From: Papaver somniferum
Taxonomy: Eukaryota > Streptophyta > Magnoliopsida > Ranunculales > Papaveraceae
Reading direction: 5' to 3'
Length of the DNA stretch: 64,000 bases
NCBI RefSeq assembly: GCF_003573695.1
Contig: NC_039368.1
Coordinates: 13,458,360-13,522,359, forward strand
Shown: positions 22,153 to 36,060 of the stretch, piece after piece
Numbering within the stretch: the first letter of the stretch is position 1
Layout: the number at the start of each line of letters is the position of its first letter
The notes under the pieces: generated by a model
Told to the model about the DNA's origin: nothing
The model's input: only the letters and a program-made list of their open reading frames with translations
The model's database searches: none
Made by a program: the position numbers and the translations under genes

Positions 22153-23974
22153 ATGTCAAAAGGGGAATCAAATAATCCTATCTTTTAGAAGAAGATAGCT
22201 ATCAAAAGTCTTCACTAAGGTTGAAGCAATTCTTAGGCTGTAAAGGACGTCAACTAAGGGAATCGATTGCATAGAACCTTGCGAGGTTCAAGATACATAA
22301 CGAACATGACTGCAGTTGAATTACTTGGAAGGTTAATTCGACATCAACTACATGCCAGTCCGAAATAGTTGATGGACTCCATAGTGAACAATATATCAAT
22401 AATTATGATCTTCGAGAAGGATCTGAAAGAGAATGTATTCTTAAGAAAAGGTTGGATGATAAAATCCGTATAACCAAGGAAAATGTTGCTATGTTAGCTG
22501 AAGCGAAGGATTTTTGACAGAAGATCTCGTGGACTCGAAATCTGAAAATGAAACATCTAAACCCTCGAAGGATCTAAACTATCCATCTCTTGATTCCTGT
22601 TTAAGAAGTATCGACAATCAGGAGATTAACGAGTCCTTGTCTTCGAGAAACCTGGTACGACTTAGATGCCATTGAAATCACATGATGTTGAATCTACATC
22701 AACTCTCTCCTATATATTTTGTAATTCAAGTGATCAATCTTAACATACCTGTAAACTCTTCATGTAAAAAAAAAAGATGGATAAAGCTCTTCACAGAAAG
22801 GCTAGAAAGCTTTTTCAATTGTCAGAAAACTAACAAAGAATCTGACAAGATATCCTGAAAAAGGGGGAAATATTGTCTGTATAGGAGTGTTTGCTCTAAA
22901 ATCCATTTCATCCTTCCAGTGGTTTGTCGATAGTAATTGTAGCCGACACATGACATGTGATATTTTAGGGTTCGTGGACACGGACATTTAAAAGGAGGAC
23001 CTGTAACCTTCGAAGATGGGAATTGTTGCTATATTAGCAAAAAATGAACGATCAAGCTTCCTGGAGTGCTTAAAATTCATAATGTTGTGTACGTCAAAGG
23101 TATGACTGCTAAAGGATGTGATATTATGGATAAATCAGAAATTTTTTTTACAAAGACCATAAAGTTGTCTTCAATGCTAAAGGATGCGATATTATGGATA
23201 AATCAGAAAAAGTATTTTTCATGTAATTTATGGCAAAAATAAATGTCATCTTCTTGATATTCAGTTTAATCTTTACTGTTATTTGACTAAAGTGTGGAAT
23301 CAACACACCTGTGGCATGAAATTTTTTGTCATATCAATTATCGTCTTTTTGGAAAGATCATAAATAAAGAACTTGTCAGAGATGTACCCAAAATCAATGC
23401 CAAGGTCGATGGTGTTTGTGGTGCTTGTCAAAAAGGTAAACAAGTTAGAGTTACACATAAGTCGTCACAAGACATTGCTACCAAAGCTTCTCTTGATTTG
23501 AATCACATGGATATCTTTTGCCCAATCCAACAAACCACAGTTAGTGGGAAGAAATATGCTTTGGTAATAGTTGATTATTATATCAGATTCACTTGGGAGG
23601 CGTTCCTAGCTCATAAGAATAATACCCTAAGTGAATTCATGATTATTAGGAATAGAATCCATAATGAAAAATGTCGCAAACTAAAGAAAATCAGTATCCA
23701 TTATGGAACAAAATCTAAAGATTCTAAGGTATTTGAGTTCTGTGACACACTGTGTATAATTCAACGATACTCACCACCTATAACTCCACAAGATAATTGA
23801 GTTGCAGAAGAAAACAAAAACAAGAATATTCAAGAAATAGCAAGGGTAATACTCCATAATAAAAAATTACCTCTAAAGTTTTGGGGAGAAGATGTTTTTT
23901 CACACCAAGTTACCTGATTAATAGGGTATATTCAAGGTGTCACACCCTAAATACTTCCTACGAGTCATGGTATG
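22153..23974 (+). pseudogene. copia gag / integrase remnant
   Basis: From ATGTCAAAAGG at 22153 a broken gag-like region includes NMTAVELLGRL. The best frame (23294-23800) starts in the GAG-pre-integrase domain with LWHEIFCHINYRLF, has the GACQKGKQVRVTHKS motif, and continues into the integrase core (LDLNHMDIFCPI, VIVDYYIRFTWEAFLAHK). After a stop it goes on with NIQEIARVILHNKKLPLKFW and SYESWY, where the solo LTR at 23975 cuts in. A further piece, CYILKGRKKKGNFDSKSDEG at 24890-24950, continues the same protein between two insertions. Confidence 0.8.
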
Positions 23975-24873
23975 TGTGACTACTATTTTTTCCATAGTCT
24001 ACGTAATGTAAACATCTCATAGAATCCAATACTAAGTAGTACTGATATCTCAGTTGAATTGATATGGTTAAGTAATAAAAGGTACTCAAGATAAAGACAA
24101 TAATAACGAACAATATTGAGGTAATGTAAATGCTACTAAGTTATCATAAGACACAAGAGATTACGTGATTCGACTTTCGTCTATGTCCATGGGGGAAAGA
24201 GTGATTGTTTGTATTAAGTGTGGTTGTTACAAAGATCTTAAATGCTTCCCAAAGTAATAGAGAGAACTCAAGTTGTAGTAAATAATAAAGTTCTAAACAT
24301 TAAAGAGGTATAAGCTTAAGACTAGATCTTTCTATGGGTATTGAATGCCCTTCTTTGTTGGTGAAGCTTGGTATTTGTAGCCCTTTCTGCTCCAGAAACA
24401 TCTTCGTTGTCTTTGGGTCCATCGTATCCTGATGTATCTTCCGTACAAATGGTAACTTCGTTGGAACGCTCTCTCTAGTCGATCTCTGCCACCTCAGCTT
24501 ACTCAGTTCCCTCGAGAACTTCCCAACCTTGGTACAGGTTGCACCTTTGTTCATCGCGAGCCTTCTCCAGTCAAATAATGCCATCTCATCTTCTTTCTTG
24601 TGATTTGACCAAGCGTGTAGATAAGGGCTCGCTGCATTAAATGATGATTAGATATGTCATCTGTCTTTGTCCCTTCGATAGCTGCCACCTCCTTATGCTA
24701 GAGTTTACTTTTCCATATAAGCCGTCGAGGTATTCTTCCTCAGGATGAGATAACGTAAATCAGGAAGGGATCTGCTGCTTTTCAAATACCCGTGTATCAC
24801 CAGGGCTACCTTTTTAACTTGCACGCGACCGCCAAAAACGTGACACGTGCCCAAAAGAATATTGGTATTCACA
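23975..24873. mobile_element. solo LTR with 5-bp target duplication
   Basis: The 899-bp insertion begins TGTGACTACTATTTT and ends GGTATTCACA. It is flanked on both sides by GTATG (23970-23974 and 24874-24878). Removing it rejoins the copia integrase reading (SYESWYG before, KK...CYILK after). TG...CA ends and a 5-bp duplication without any interior identify a solo LTR. The 94-codon minus frame at 24300-24584 inside it has no recognised domain. Confidence 0.85.
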
Positions 24874-26424
24874 GTATGGTAAAAAAAACAAGCAGGTGCT
24901 ACATCCTCAAGGGTAGAAAAAAAAAAGGGAACTTTGATTCTAAAAGTGACGAAGGTGTTAGATCATTGCTCGGTTGACCCACAAAGTATCGGTATGTCAA
25001 GTTTGGGTGTCATATTTTAGCTCCAAAACTCAAATCTGCTTGATTAGATTACTAGAGTCAACTTCGTTAGGTTAGAATAGGAGCATTAGAAATATTGATA
25101 CAAACTCGAGTTACACTGAAGAACCTAAAGACATATCGACATCAACATACACATCATTCTTCTGTTCTAGGTTAGTAATACAGACTTGACTTGTTTCTAT
25201 TTCTATATATGTTTCTTTCAAGTTGTTTATATTGAAAACATAACATACAAAGTTATTTATATATATCTCTAGTATTGGTGACTTGATCATTACATTATGA
25301 TCAACGTGTCAAGGAAAAATATACAAGTTGTTTTACAACTTTGGTATATTGGAGTACGAAGTATAACGGGTATTTTTTGAATTTTGTGTATGTGACATAA
25401 CACTATCTATGTAACTCGCTACTAGTAAAAGTTTTGAACTTTGGGTTGATTCCATGCTTAGAAAACTATGTTTATCTACATGAGTTTCCAAAGCTTGTTT
25501 CGTAGTCGAAGAATTCAAAGGATCTATTCTAAACCAATACCTTATATAAGGATGTGAACTAGGACTTATCCTAAGTTTCTCTACTAGGACCATTCGCAGG
25601 GATCTCTAGCAGGACCGATCCCTTAACAGGGATCTCTTGCAGGACCGATCTGATTTCTATTTTACAAGGTGTAAATGGTGGATTTTCGACAAAGGTGTAG
25701 ATGGCGGATTTTCAACAAGAGTTAAAATCGTAAAACCATAATTGTAATGCTCATGATCCAGCAATCAGAGAAGTATTGAGGCTCATGTCTCTCATCGAAG
25801 CATGAAAGCTCATGCCACATGAATCTCTGACTGAGAATATTATCTCTCAGAGTATACACAGATGTGCAGTCTCTCAGCTGAGGCAACGACGTATCTCATG
25901 AATACTGAGCAATTTCAGTAATTACTTCTATATAGAATCGAAAGATTAGACGGCTCCTAGACGACTTACCTGTTAGTATAGAGCAATAACGTCTTCAGGA
26001 TGTAACAACGTTTTCCCTGAATATGTAAAGAAAATATGACGCTTCAACAAGCTCATATCGCTCAACTCTCAGATAATTAATGCTCCTAGACAGCATGCCT
26101 GCTAGTATAGAGCCATCAATTAATTATTTATAATCTTTAGATTCATTAGCTGAATATCTGAAAACATTCTATGTTCTTCATAATATTTCGTTACTTTAAT
26201 TCATGGTTTTCCCAGCAGAATTCCATGGGTTAGTAATAAATATTCAACGAACAGGCATCTGAGCAACTATCGAGTAAGCCCCGACTAAAATGGTGCAAGT
26301 GTACTCATCAATAATGCACAAACGGGAACCTGATTGCACGAACGAGCATTCCAAAACACGAAGGAATGATGAATCTATGCAAAATAGAAAGAAAAAAAAT
26401 AATAATAATAATAAAATATTAGAA

Positions 26425-27235
26425 AAGGCACTAGGGGACTGGGCTCACCGGCCGGCCAGTGACGTCGTGGCCAGTTCCATGCCCAATTCTATATTTTATT
26501 ATTTTTCCCTGATCTCATGAAAATCTCTTCACTTGAACAAATCTCCTTCGTCTCAAGGAAACTCCCCATTCTCATGGTATTTCCTCGTATCAAAGAAATA
26601 ATAAAAATTAGGAAAGGTGTCGCGGGACCTGGCCTACTAGCCGGACGGCCATGCCCTACCCGTGGCCGGTCCCACACCTCATGATTCCTTATTATTTTGT
26701 TATTTACCTCATCCCATGAAAATTCCCTGATTTCATGATATTTCCCTCAACTCATGAAAGTTACATAAAATTAGGGAAAAGCTCACGGGACCGGGCTCAT
26801 TGGTTGGACGGCCATGCCATATCCGTGGCCGGTCTCACACGCCCTTGTCACATTATTTTAATATTATTTTTTTCCCTAATCTCATGGAAACTCCTTCACT
26901 TCAAGGAAAATCCTTAGTTTCAACAAACTCCTTGATTTTATGATATTTCCCTAAAGTCATGAAAATAATATAAAATTAGGGAAAGTACCATGAGACCGAG
27001 CTCCTTGGTTGGCCGGCCATGCCTTAGCCATAGCCGGTCCCACACTTCATGAATCCCTATTTTTTTATTATTATTTCTCTAATTTCATGGAAATTCCTTA
27101 ACCTCATGAAATTCCTCGGTTTATGGTATTTTGCTCACATCAGGAAAATACATAAAATTGGGAAAGGTGTTCCGGGACCGAGCTTTCTAGTTGTCCGGCC
27201 ATGCCCTAGACGTAGCCGGTCCCACACCTTGCAAT
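26425..27235. repeat. about 190-bp tandem repeat in the first LTR copy
   Basis: Five units each carry GGGACCGGGCTCAYTGGCCGG, GGCCATGCCCTAGCCGTGGC and CGGTCCCACAC, followed by an AT-rich CTCATGGAAA spacer. Copies are near 26436, 26625, 26787, 26990 and 27172. Open frames here are by-products. Confidence 0.8.
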
Positions 27236-29624
27236 CCCCTATTTTATTAATTATTTTCATCATCTCACGAAGATTCCTCAGTTTCAGCAAAACCCTGAAT
27301 CCTTCATATTTTCTCAAAATGTTGCTCAAACGCGCATCAGAAAATATCGAAACTCTCAGGACTGAGACACGGGCATGTCTCCTTGACCGACCAAGGCCGA
27401 CCTTAATGCTTGCAAATAGCAGGTCCCATATGTTTTAACAATTTTGACATAATTTTCTCAATTGCTCATATTGGGTCCAAACTCTCTTCAAACAACTTAG
27501 AGTTTGCTCAAACGACCATCAGCTGGTCCCACGACCACCAAGGGCCGGTCTCATGCCCTCTTGGTCGGTCCCTCATCTCTTCATAATTAGGTTTCATCAC
27601 CTAAAGCTGAGACGAGCACTATTTTAAAAAATGATTAAACCAGCATTTAATCATCCTATCACCAACTGGTCTTCAAGAGACTTTGGTATTTATGCTCACT
27701 CGGGCATCTGGGCGTTACATGGTCGACTCATCATCCCATGTAGCCGGTGCCTCCATCACTCTGTGGTTTATTTTCAATAAATCATCAATTGCTCAAAAAT
27801 TATTAGGGTTTCGAATACAGAGCTATGCAAAAACATAATTCTGAGGAGATTCAAACATTAATAATTTTACGTTGATCCCATGATCAACACTTTAATAATT
27901 ATGCTCGGCTCAGATGTCAGCATCTTAAATTAACATTTTGCTAAGACGAGCAATATTCTCAGACTAAGGAATATTGGTTCAACTATCAATATTCAACGAT
28001 ACCAACAATTCATCAAACGAGCAACATTTGCTCAGACTAAGGAACATTGGTTCAACTATCAATATTCAACGATTCAACAACATTTTCTCACCTTAGGTTA
28101 TCAACATTTATTCGATACCTTTGTCTCAATAGACATGTTCAATTCATAAGTCTCAGAATATTTGCAAATCAAGACTCAGCAATACAAGGACTCATCGTCC
28201 CATGAAGTCAACAACTGACTCCAAAATCACGAGACATGAATCGTGTCACATGGGGGATATTAACTAGGGTTTTGGTATAGCGGTCTACTACACGTGTATT
28301 TATACACACGACAAGGATGTGAGCAAGTCGTGCAATCAGTTGGAGGAGTTATCAAAGTAGTGGGTGGAAAATTAACCAAGTCTCCGCACGATGAGCAACT
28401 GGTTTTGACACGATTTCCCACTTCCCCATTCTTTGACTCCAGCAACTGTCACACTTCATGGGATCAAGGTGTTTACAATTCTTGCAATATAAATAAGTCT
28501 CTGAATCATGATTGAAACAACAAGACGATCTCTCGTCAAGCAGACAACACGAGATTAATAACTCAACGCCTGAGCAACTACTCAACAGAGCAAATTCAAT
28601 AATCAGAACTTATTTTATTTCTTCACGCAGAATACCCAACACGTCGACAATCTTTTATCACCATTAATCTCACACATTTCTCAGCATCCCTCCTACAGAT
28701 CGACCCATCCTCTTTTGTGATCGAATTGACTCTGGAACGGCCATTGTCTTGGTTTAGGCCGGAGTCCTACAGATTGATCTCTCGAACTTAAAGCACTCCC
28801 TTCTTGCAGTGCATCTGTGTGAGGTTGAGCATTTGCTCGGTTCAAGGAGTCTCCTCCGCACGGTCATCTCCTCAATTCCGTAAAAACCAGCATATCGTTT
28901 TCCCCCATATATAAAAGGATAAAATCGTAAAACCATAATCTTACATATTCCTGATCCAGCAATCAGATGAGTATTTAGGCTCATGTCTATTATCGAAGCA
29001 TGAAAGCTCATTCCACAAGAATCTCTAACTGAGAATACTGTCTCTCAGAGCATATGTAGATGTGTAGTCTCTCAGCTGAGGCAACGAAATATCTCATGAA
29101 TACTGAGCAATTTCAATAATTACTTCTGTAAAGAATCAAAATGATTGGATGACTCCTAGATGTATTACTCACTAGTATAGAGCACTACGTCTTCAGGACG
29201 TCGCAATGTTCCCTGAATTTACAAAATAAACATTCAAATCGAGTGTTCTGTTCCAGCTGGCTCATACCTCGATTTCCGAATAATTATAATGCTCTTAGAC
29301 AACATGCCTGCTAGTATAGAGCCATCAATTAATTATTTCTAGTCGCAAGATTCATCAATTGAATTCCTAGAAAGTATTCTACGGTATAATAATCCATTAC
29401 AATTTATGGTATTCCCAGCAGAATTCCATGGGTTAGTAATAAATATTCGACGCACGGGCATCTGAGCAGCTAACGAGTAATCCCCGACCAAAATGGTGCA
29501 AGTGTACTCAACAATAATGCACAAACGAGCACCTGAATGCACGAACGAGAATTCCAAAACACGAAGGAACGATGAACCTATGCAAAATAGGACGAAAAAT
29601 AATAATAATAATTAAATATTAGCA

Positions 29625-30830
29625 AAGGCGCTAGGGGACTGGGACCACCGACCGGCCGGTCACGCCGTGGCCAGTCCCAGCCCACTTATATATTTTATTA
29701 TTTTCCCCTGATCTCATGAAAATCCCTTCATTTGAGCAAATATCCTTCGTCTCAAGGAAACTCCCCAGTCTCATGGTGTTTCCTCGTATCAAAGAAATAA
29801 TAAAATTAGGAAGAGTGTCGTGGGACCGGACCTACTAGCCGGCCGACCGTGGCCGGTCCCACACCTCATGATTCCTTATTATTTTGTTATTATTTCCCTC
29901 ATCCCATGAAAATTCCTTGATTTCATGATATTTCCCTCAACTCATGAATATTACATAAAATTAGGGAAAAACTCGCGGGACCGGGCTGACTGGCCGGCCG
30001 GCAGGCCATGCCCTAGCCGTGGTCTGTCCCATACGCCCTTGTTTTATTATTTAATATTATTTGTTTCTCTGATCTCATGGAGACTCCTTCACTTCAAGGA
30101 AATTCCCTAGTTTCAACAAACTCCTTGATTTCATGATATTTCCCTAAAATCATGAAAATAATATAAAATTAGGAAAAGTGCCGTGGGACCGTGTTCATTG
30201 GACGGCCGACCATGCCTTGGCCATAGCCGGTGCCACACTTCATGAATCCCTGTTTTATTGTTATTATTTCCATAATCTCATGGAAATTCCCTAACCTCAT
30301 GAAATTCTTCAGTTTCATGGTATTTCTTTCACATCAGGAAAAATACCTAAAATTACATAAAATTGGGAAAGGTGTTGCGGGATCGAGCTTGCTAGCCGGC
30401 CGGCCATGCCCTAGCCGTGGCCGGTCCTCACGCCCTTGTCTCATTATTTTAATATTATTTATTTCCCTCATCTCATGGAAACTCCTTCACTTCAAGGAAA
30501 TTCCCTAGTTTCAACAAACTCCTTGATTTCATGATATTTTCCTAAAATCATGAAAATAATATAAAATTAGGAAATGTGCCATGGGACCGTGTTCATTGGC
30601 CATGGCCGGTCCCATATTTCATGGCTCCTTATTTTATTATTAGTATTTCCATAATCTCATAGAAATTCCCTAACCTCATGAAATTTCTCAGTTTCATGGT
30701 ATTTCCTTCACATCAGGGAAGATACTTAAAATTACATAAAATTGGGAAAGGTGTTGCGTTACCGAGCTTGCTAGCCAGCCGGCCATGCCCTAGCCGTGGC
30801 TGGTCCCACACCTTACAATTCTCCATTTTA
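29625..30830. repeat. about 190-bp tandem repeat in the second LTR copy
   Basis: Six to seven units of the same repeat (near 29636, 29820, 29980, 30185, 30375, 30587 partial, 30760). The difference in number from the first copy accounts for most of the length difference between the two LTRs. Confidence 0.8.
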
Positions 30831-33800
30831 TTAATTATTTTTCATCATCTAATGAAGATTCCTCGGTCTCAGCAAAACCCTGAATCCTTCATATTTTCTC
30901 AAAAAATGTTGCTCAAACACGCAATAGAAAAATATCAAAACTCTCAGGACTGAGACACGGACATTATGATGACACGGGCATGTCTCCTTGACTGACCAAG
31001 GCCGGTCCTAGGGCTTGCAAATAGCCGGTCCCACATGTTTTAATAATTTTGACCTAATTTGCTCAATTGCTCATATTGGGTCCAAACTCTTCTCGAACAA
31101 CTTGGAGTTTGCTCAAACGACCATCAGCTGGTCCCACGAACACCAAGGGTCGGTCTCGTTCCCTCTTGGCCGGTCCCTTATCTCTTTTTAATTAGGTTTC
31201 ATCACCTAAAGCTGAGACGATCACCATTTTAATAAAGGATTAAACCAGCATTTAATCATCCTTTCACCAACTGGTCTTCAAGAGACTTTGGTATTTTGCT
31301 CATTTGAGCATCTGGGCGTTACATGATCGACTCGTCATCCCATGTAGCCGGTCCCTCCTTCACTCTGTGGTTGATTTCCAACAAGTCATCAACTGATCAA
31401 AAATTAGGGTTTCGAATCCAGAGCTCTGCAAAAACATAATTCTGAGCAGATTCAAATACTAATAATTTTACGTTAATCTCGTGATCAACACTTTAATAAT
31501 TATGCTCAGCTCAGATGTCAGCATCTTCAATTAATATTTTCATTTGATCCTGATACCAACAATTCATCAAACGAGCAACATTTGCTCAGACGAGCAATAT
31601 TTGCTCAGACTAAGGAATATTGGTTCAACTATCAATATTCAACGATTCAGCAACATTTTCTCACCTTAAGTTATCAAAATTTATCTGATACCTTTGTCTC
31701 AACAGACATGTTCAATTCATGAGTCTCAGAACAGTTGTAAATCACATTCGACTCAGCAATACAAGGACTCATCGTTCTATGAAGTCAGCAATTGTCTCCA
31801 CAATCACGAGACATCAATCGTGTCACATGGGGGATATTAAGTAGGGTTTTGGTCTGGCGGTCTACGGCACGTGTGTTCATACACACGACGAGAATGTGAG
31901 CAAATCGTGCAATCAGTTGGAGGAGTTATCAAAGTAGTGGGTAGAAAATCAACCAAGTCTCCGCACGATGAGCAACTGGTTTTAACACGATTTCCACTTC
32001 CCTACTCTTTGACTCCAACAACTGTCACACTTCATGGGATCAAGGTGTTTACAATTCTGGCAATATAAATAAGTCTCTGAATCATGATTGAAACAACTGA
32101 CAATCTCTCGTCAAGCAGAAAAATAAGAGATTAAGAACTCAGCGTTCAATCAATCAGAACTTATCTTATTTTCATTACGCAGAATACAACACACTCACAA
32201 TCTTTTATCACCATTGATCTCACACATTTCTCAGCTTCCCTCCTACAGATCGACCCATCCTCTCTTGTGACCGAATTGACTCTGGAACGACCATTGTCTT
32301 AGTTTAGGCCGGAGTCTTACAGATTGATATCTCAAACTTAAAGCACTCCATTCTTGCTGTGCATATTTATGAGGTTGAGCATTTTCTCGGTTCAAGGAGT
32401 CTCCTCCGCACGGTTATCTCCTCAATTCCGTAAAAACCATCAAATCATTTTTCCCCATCTACACAAGGATCTTGTCATATATTTATTGTTCAAATATACT
32501 CATTGATACTCAAGGTCAGATCCCGAACCGAAATATTACAAAATATATTGTGATATTTAAAACTTATATGTCTTAAATTTCTCATTAATTAAATCACATC
32601 TCTGGTGAATACTTTCGTAAAGTGTACTAGTATGCTATCTAGTATTCAGTTGTCGTCCATGAGAGATTTCAGAATATTAGTTGGAATTAGAAAAAACTAA
32701 AAATTGGTATTCATTGCCTATCTTTTGATATTTTCGTTTATAGAAATTCCTTGGTGTCCAATCTATCTTGGTCCATAAATATTAAGGTTCTTTCTTCTTA
32801 TCAACTTATCCCAGAACATGCGTACTTCATCTTGTAGTTAGTGTTTGAAGCCGACTAGCAGTATTACCTGTAACACTCACTTGGAGAGGAGAGTGACCTA
32901 ATTGGACGAAATCAATTAAGTCTGCTTTATTTAAAGGCCTCTGTGGGATCAAGAAGCATCTAGAAGTACCGTCAGTGGGAAACTAGAATCGTATTTTATT
33001 TTAGTTTTTGGTTATTGATTTTATTAATTACAGTAGTTGAACCTTGATAATCATTAATTTGTTTATTTCGTGATCCTTCTCTTCTGGTATAAGGTCACTC
33101 GAACTAGATCAAGGATTGAAAAAGTTCAAATATTTTTTTAAATGTGAAGATAGGCTTGTGATCATCCATTATAAACAAGCTTCATTATGTGCATGATTGA
33201 TCATGAGGAAATCAAGTTATTTGTGCATGTACATGCACTGAAGACCAAAGATTTAAAGACAAGAATATTTTCTGATTGGTAGTCTAATCTTTGTGATCAT
33301 ACTTTGTGCAAAGTTGATTGATTGGTATCCAACAAGTTTATATTTGATATTCATAAGATTATTGTGCAGATCGACGGTCGATCATTTGGTGGTTCTCTTC
33401 AGGATCCGAATCTGATAAGTTGAGCTGATATTTTATTATCTCGATAATCTAGATCGTGGTTAATCTAAACCGGTACACAAGAGTTTAACCTTTTAGACGG
33501 AAGAGATTTTGTATAACTCAACAATATAATTTCTGATTTATTTTTTGAGATTGAAAAGGCGGGGTTACAAAATAAAGATTAGTATTTTACTATTTCAGAA
33601 TACGATCAAAGGATTTGAGTTCTAGAAGTCTCACAGCGGGTGAAGCAACTTAAGATAGTAGACTTTATTTTAGATTCATGTGCGTTTGACCATATTGGTA
33701 GTAGGTGCATGGATACTAAAGGAACTAGGTAACTTGGAGTTAGTTTACTTGGTTTCAACTATAGAAGTTGGTAGTAGTCTTTGTATAACGGCTTAATTAT

Positions 33801-34208
33801 AAGAATATTCTAAATTGGACTAGGTCCCAGGGTTTTTAAGAATTTGCGATTTCTTCGTTAACAAAATATTGTGCCATGTTAGTTACTTACTTACGTATTA
33901 TTTAACGGCTTAATTCTGAATGTATTCAAAACTGGACTAGGTCCCCGGATTTTTCTGCATTTGCGGTTTCCTCGTTAACAAAATATTGTGTCATGTTATT
34001 TACTTTACTTCCACATTATTTAGCTTATCTTTATAATTAATAAACTAAATACACTTGTACATTAATCAAACAGTTGGTTTGATCTAATAGTTGGTTCAGT
34101 CCGAACCTATAATATACCAAGTGGACATCTTTTGGTTGCTATCTTCTTGACAGTCACTGTTTATATTAGATCACACAAGGTGTATAGGTTGATATCGAAA
34201 ATATTGTG

Positions 34209-36060
34209 GTGTACCTGGTACATTCGTCATTTCAGAATGAAAATTTTATGGTTATACCTCGGATCATCATGGGTTTAGAGTATACAATCTCCGAACCAAT
34301 GTTATGGGTGAAATCAGCTAGTGTTATTATTGATGACTTGAGGAATTTTCATCATGATAACACTCCTGCTGAATATCCTCTTATGGAGATAATTGATAAA
34401 TTCAAAGAAGAACCAACATAATTAGAAGTTTTACCAACCCCTAATGATCTTGATGTGACTAGTAATGAGGAGAAAATCCCTGACAAAGGTGTTCCTAATG
34501 AATGGACCGTTGTTCAACCAAGGTGGGTTCATAAGGATCATGATACCACCAATATCATGGGGAGAAAGAACTTTATTGTTAAAATGCGAGGTCAGATTCA
34601 AAAAAATATGCAAGTTGGCATGTTACCTATCGCAAGCTAAACCTAAAAACATTGATGAATCTCTGAATGATCCTGCTTGGACTGATGCTATGCATGATAA
34701 GTTAAATTAATTCAAGAGACAATATGTTTAGTTTCTTTCCCCTTTCCCTCATAATTTGAATATTATAGGCACCAAGTGGATATTTGAGATCAAGTTAGAC
34801 GAATTCAGAACAGTGGTTCGTAACAAAAAAAGACTTGCCGCTCCAGGATATTCTCAAATAGAAATAATTAAATTTGATGAGACTTTTGCCCCAGTTGCAC
34901 ACCTTGATTCCATACGCTTATTACTAGCTCATGCTTGTTTTCTCAAGATTTAGATATACCAAATGGACGTGAAATCTTCATTCTTAAACCGATTTCTTAA
35001 GGAAGAGGTTTATGTTGCTCAACCTAAGGATTTGAAAGTCCTTAAAATATCGATAATTTCTTTAATCTCAATAAGGAATTATATGGATTAAAACAAGCAC
35101 CTCGAGCGTGTGAGAATTTAATAACTTCTCTTCTTATAAACAATTTCTCAAGATGTGGAGCTGATAAAATGTTGTTTAGTAAAAGGAGTATCTAGGATGT
35201 CTTGATTTCTCACATCTATGTTGATGATATCATCTATGGATGAACATCCAAGAAACTTATTGATGAATTTCAAACCTCTATAGGTGAGGAGTTCGAAATG
35301 AGCAATGTTGTTGAATTAAGGTTCTTTTAATGATGTAATTTATATCTATCATGAGCAATATGTAAAGGATCTTTTCAAAAGATTTGGCCTTGAAAAATCC
35401 ACTCTGATCTCACTCTCATGTCCATAGCTGGGAAACCACAGAAGGATGAGAAAGGTTCAAAAGTGGATCCGAAAATCTACAAGTACATTATTAGTATCCT
35501 ATTATACTTTAACAACTATGAGAGCCGACATTGCATTCAGTGTAGGTTGTTGTGCAATATTTCCAGCAGATCTTAGACCTTTGGTACTAACACCGAGCTT
35601 TCAACTTATTCTAATGCAGACTGGGCAGGATATGTGGAAGACAGAAAGAGTATATCAGGAGGTTTTTTTCTTTCACGTGGGACTAAATTTTGTCTTTCAG
35701 CACATGAAGAAACAAAACTCACAATCCGTATCAACAAGTGAAGCAGAATACATTGCAGCAGGTTCACGTTGTACTCAACTCTTATGGATGAAACAAATTC
35801 TTACTGACTATATGGAATGAACATCGAAACTATGAAGATCTTTTGTGATAACTCAATTGCGATTCGAATTACTTAGAATCCCTTTGAGAACTCAAGAACA
35901 AAGCATAATATCAGAGATATCTTTGAAAATGATATTGTCAAAATTGAACATGTGGCATCTGAACGACAATTCATTGATATTCTCACCACGCCTCTGATAC
36001 CCAGACATTTCAAAACTTTTGGCAGGCTATTTTCATTGTTCTAAGTCATTAACACAAGCT
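34209..36060 (+). pseudogene. copia reverse transcriptase / RNase H remnant
   Basis: The reading runs through ASVIIDDLRNF and ESLNDPAWTDAM into the reverse transcriptase (IIGTKWIFEIKLDE, DETFAPVAHLDSIRLLLAHA, YQMDVKSSFLN, EEVYVAQP, SHIYVDDIIYG). It ends with the RNase H signature SVSTSEAEYIAAGSRCTQLL at about 35740. At least six stops or frameshifts interrupt it, so no enzyme can be made. It continues the integrase fragment that ends at 24950. Confidence 0.85.

Larger units (their letters stand above)
25670..32463 (+). mobile_element. 6.8-kb fused LTR-LTR unit with perfect target duplication
   Basis: It begins TGTAAATGGTGGATTTTCG and ends CCCCATCTACA, flanked by CAAGG on both sides (25665-25669 and 32464-32468). 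Inside are two direct copies of about 3.2 and 3.5 kb (25722-28917 and 28918-32463), joined at CCCCCATATATAAAAGG with no interior between them. The start (GATGGCGGATTTT, GTTAAAATCGTAAAACC) and the segment CAGATTGATCTCTCGAA are shared with the LARD-like LTR at 1043-4073, so the two belong to one LTR superfamily. The junction lacks about 50 bases of the second LTR start, which points to deletion or unequal recombination that removed the interior. Confidence 0.75.
24956..34200. mobile_element. second copia-type LTR inserted in the copia element, itself split
   Basis: It starts TGTTAGATCATTGCTCGGTT right after the copia codons for SDEG, and copia code resumes with VYLVHSSFQNE near 34209. Without the nested 25670-32463 unit it is about 2.4 kb. 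The start resembles the LTR at 20519 (TGTTAG..CAT.GCTCGGT), so it is a related but different Sirevirus-type LTR, probably solo. The right end lies near 34195 and is not sharply defined; a GAAGG duplication is seen on the left only. Confidence 0.5.

Noticed and set aside
23936..23960. TGTCACACCC as the start of an LTR
   Set aside because: These bases still read as copia integrase (RCHTLNTSYESWY); the true insertion begins at 23975, as the GTATG duplication shows.
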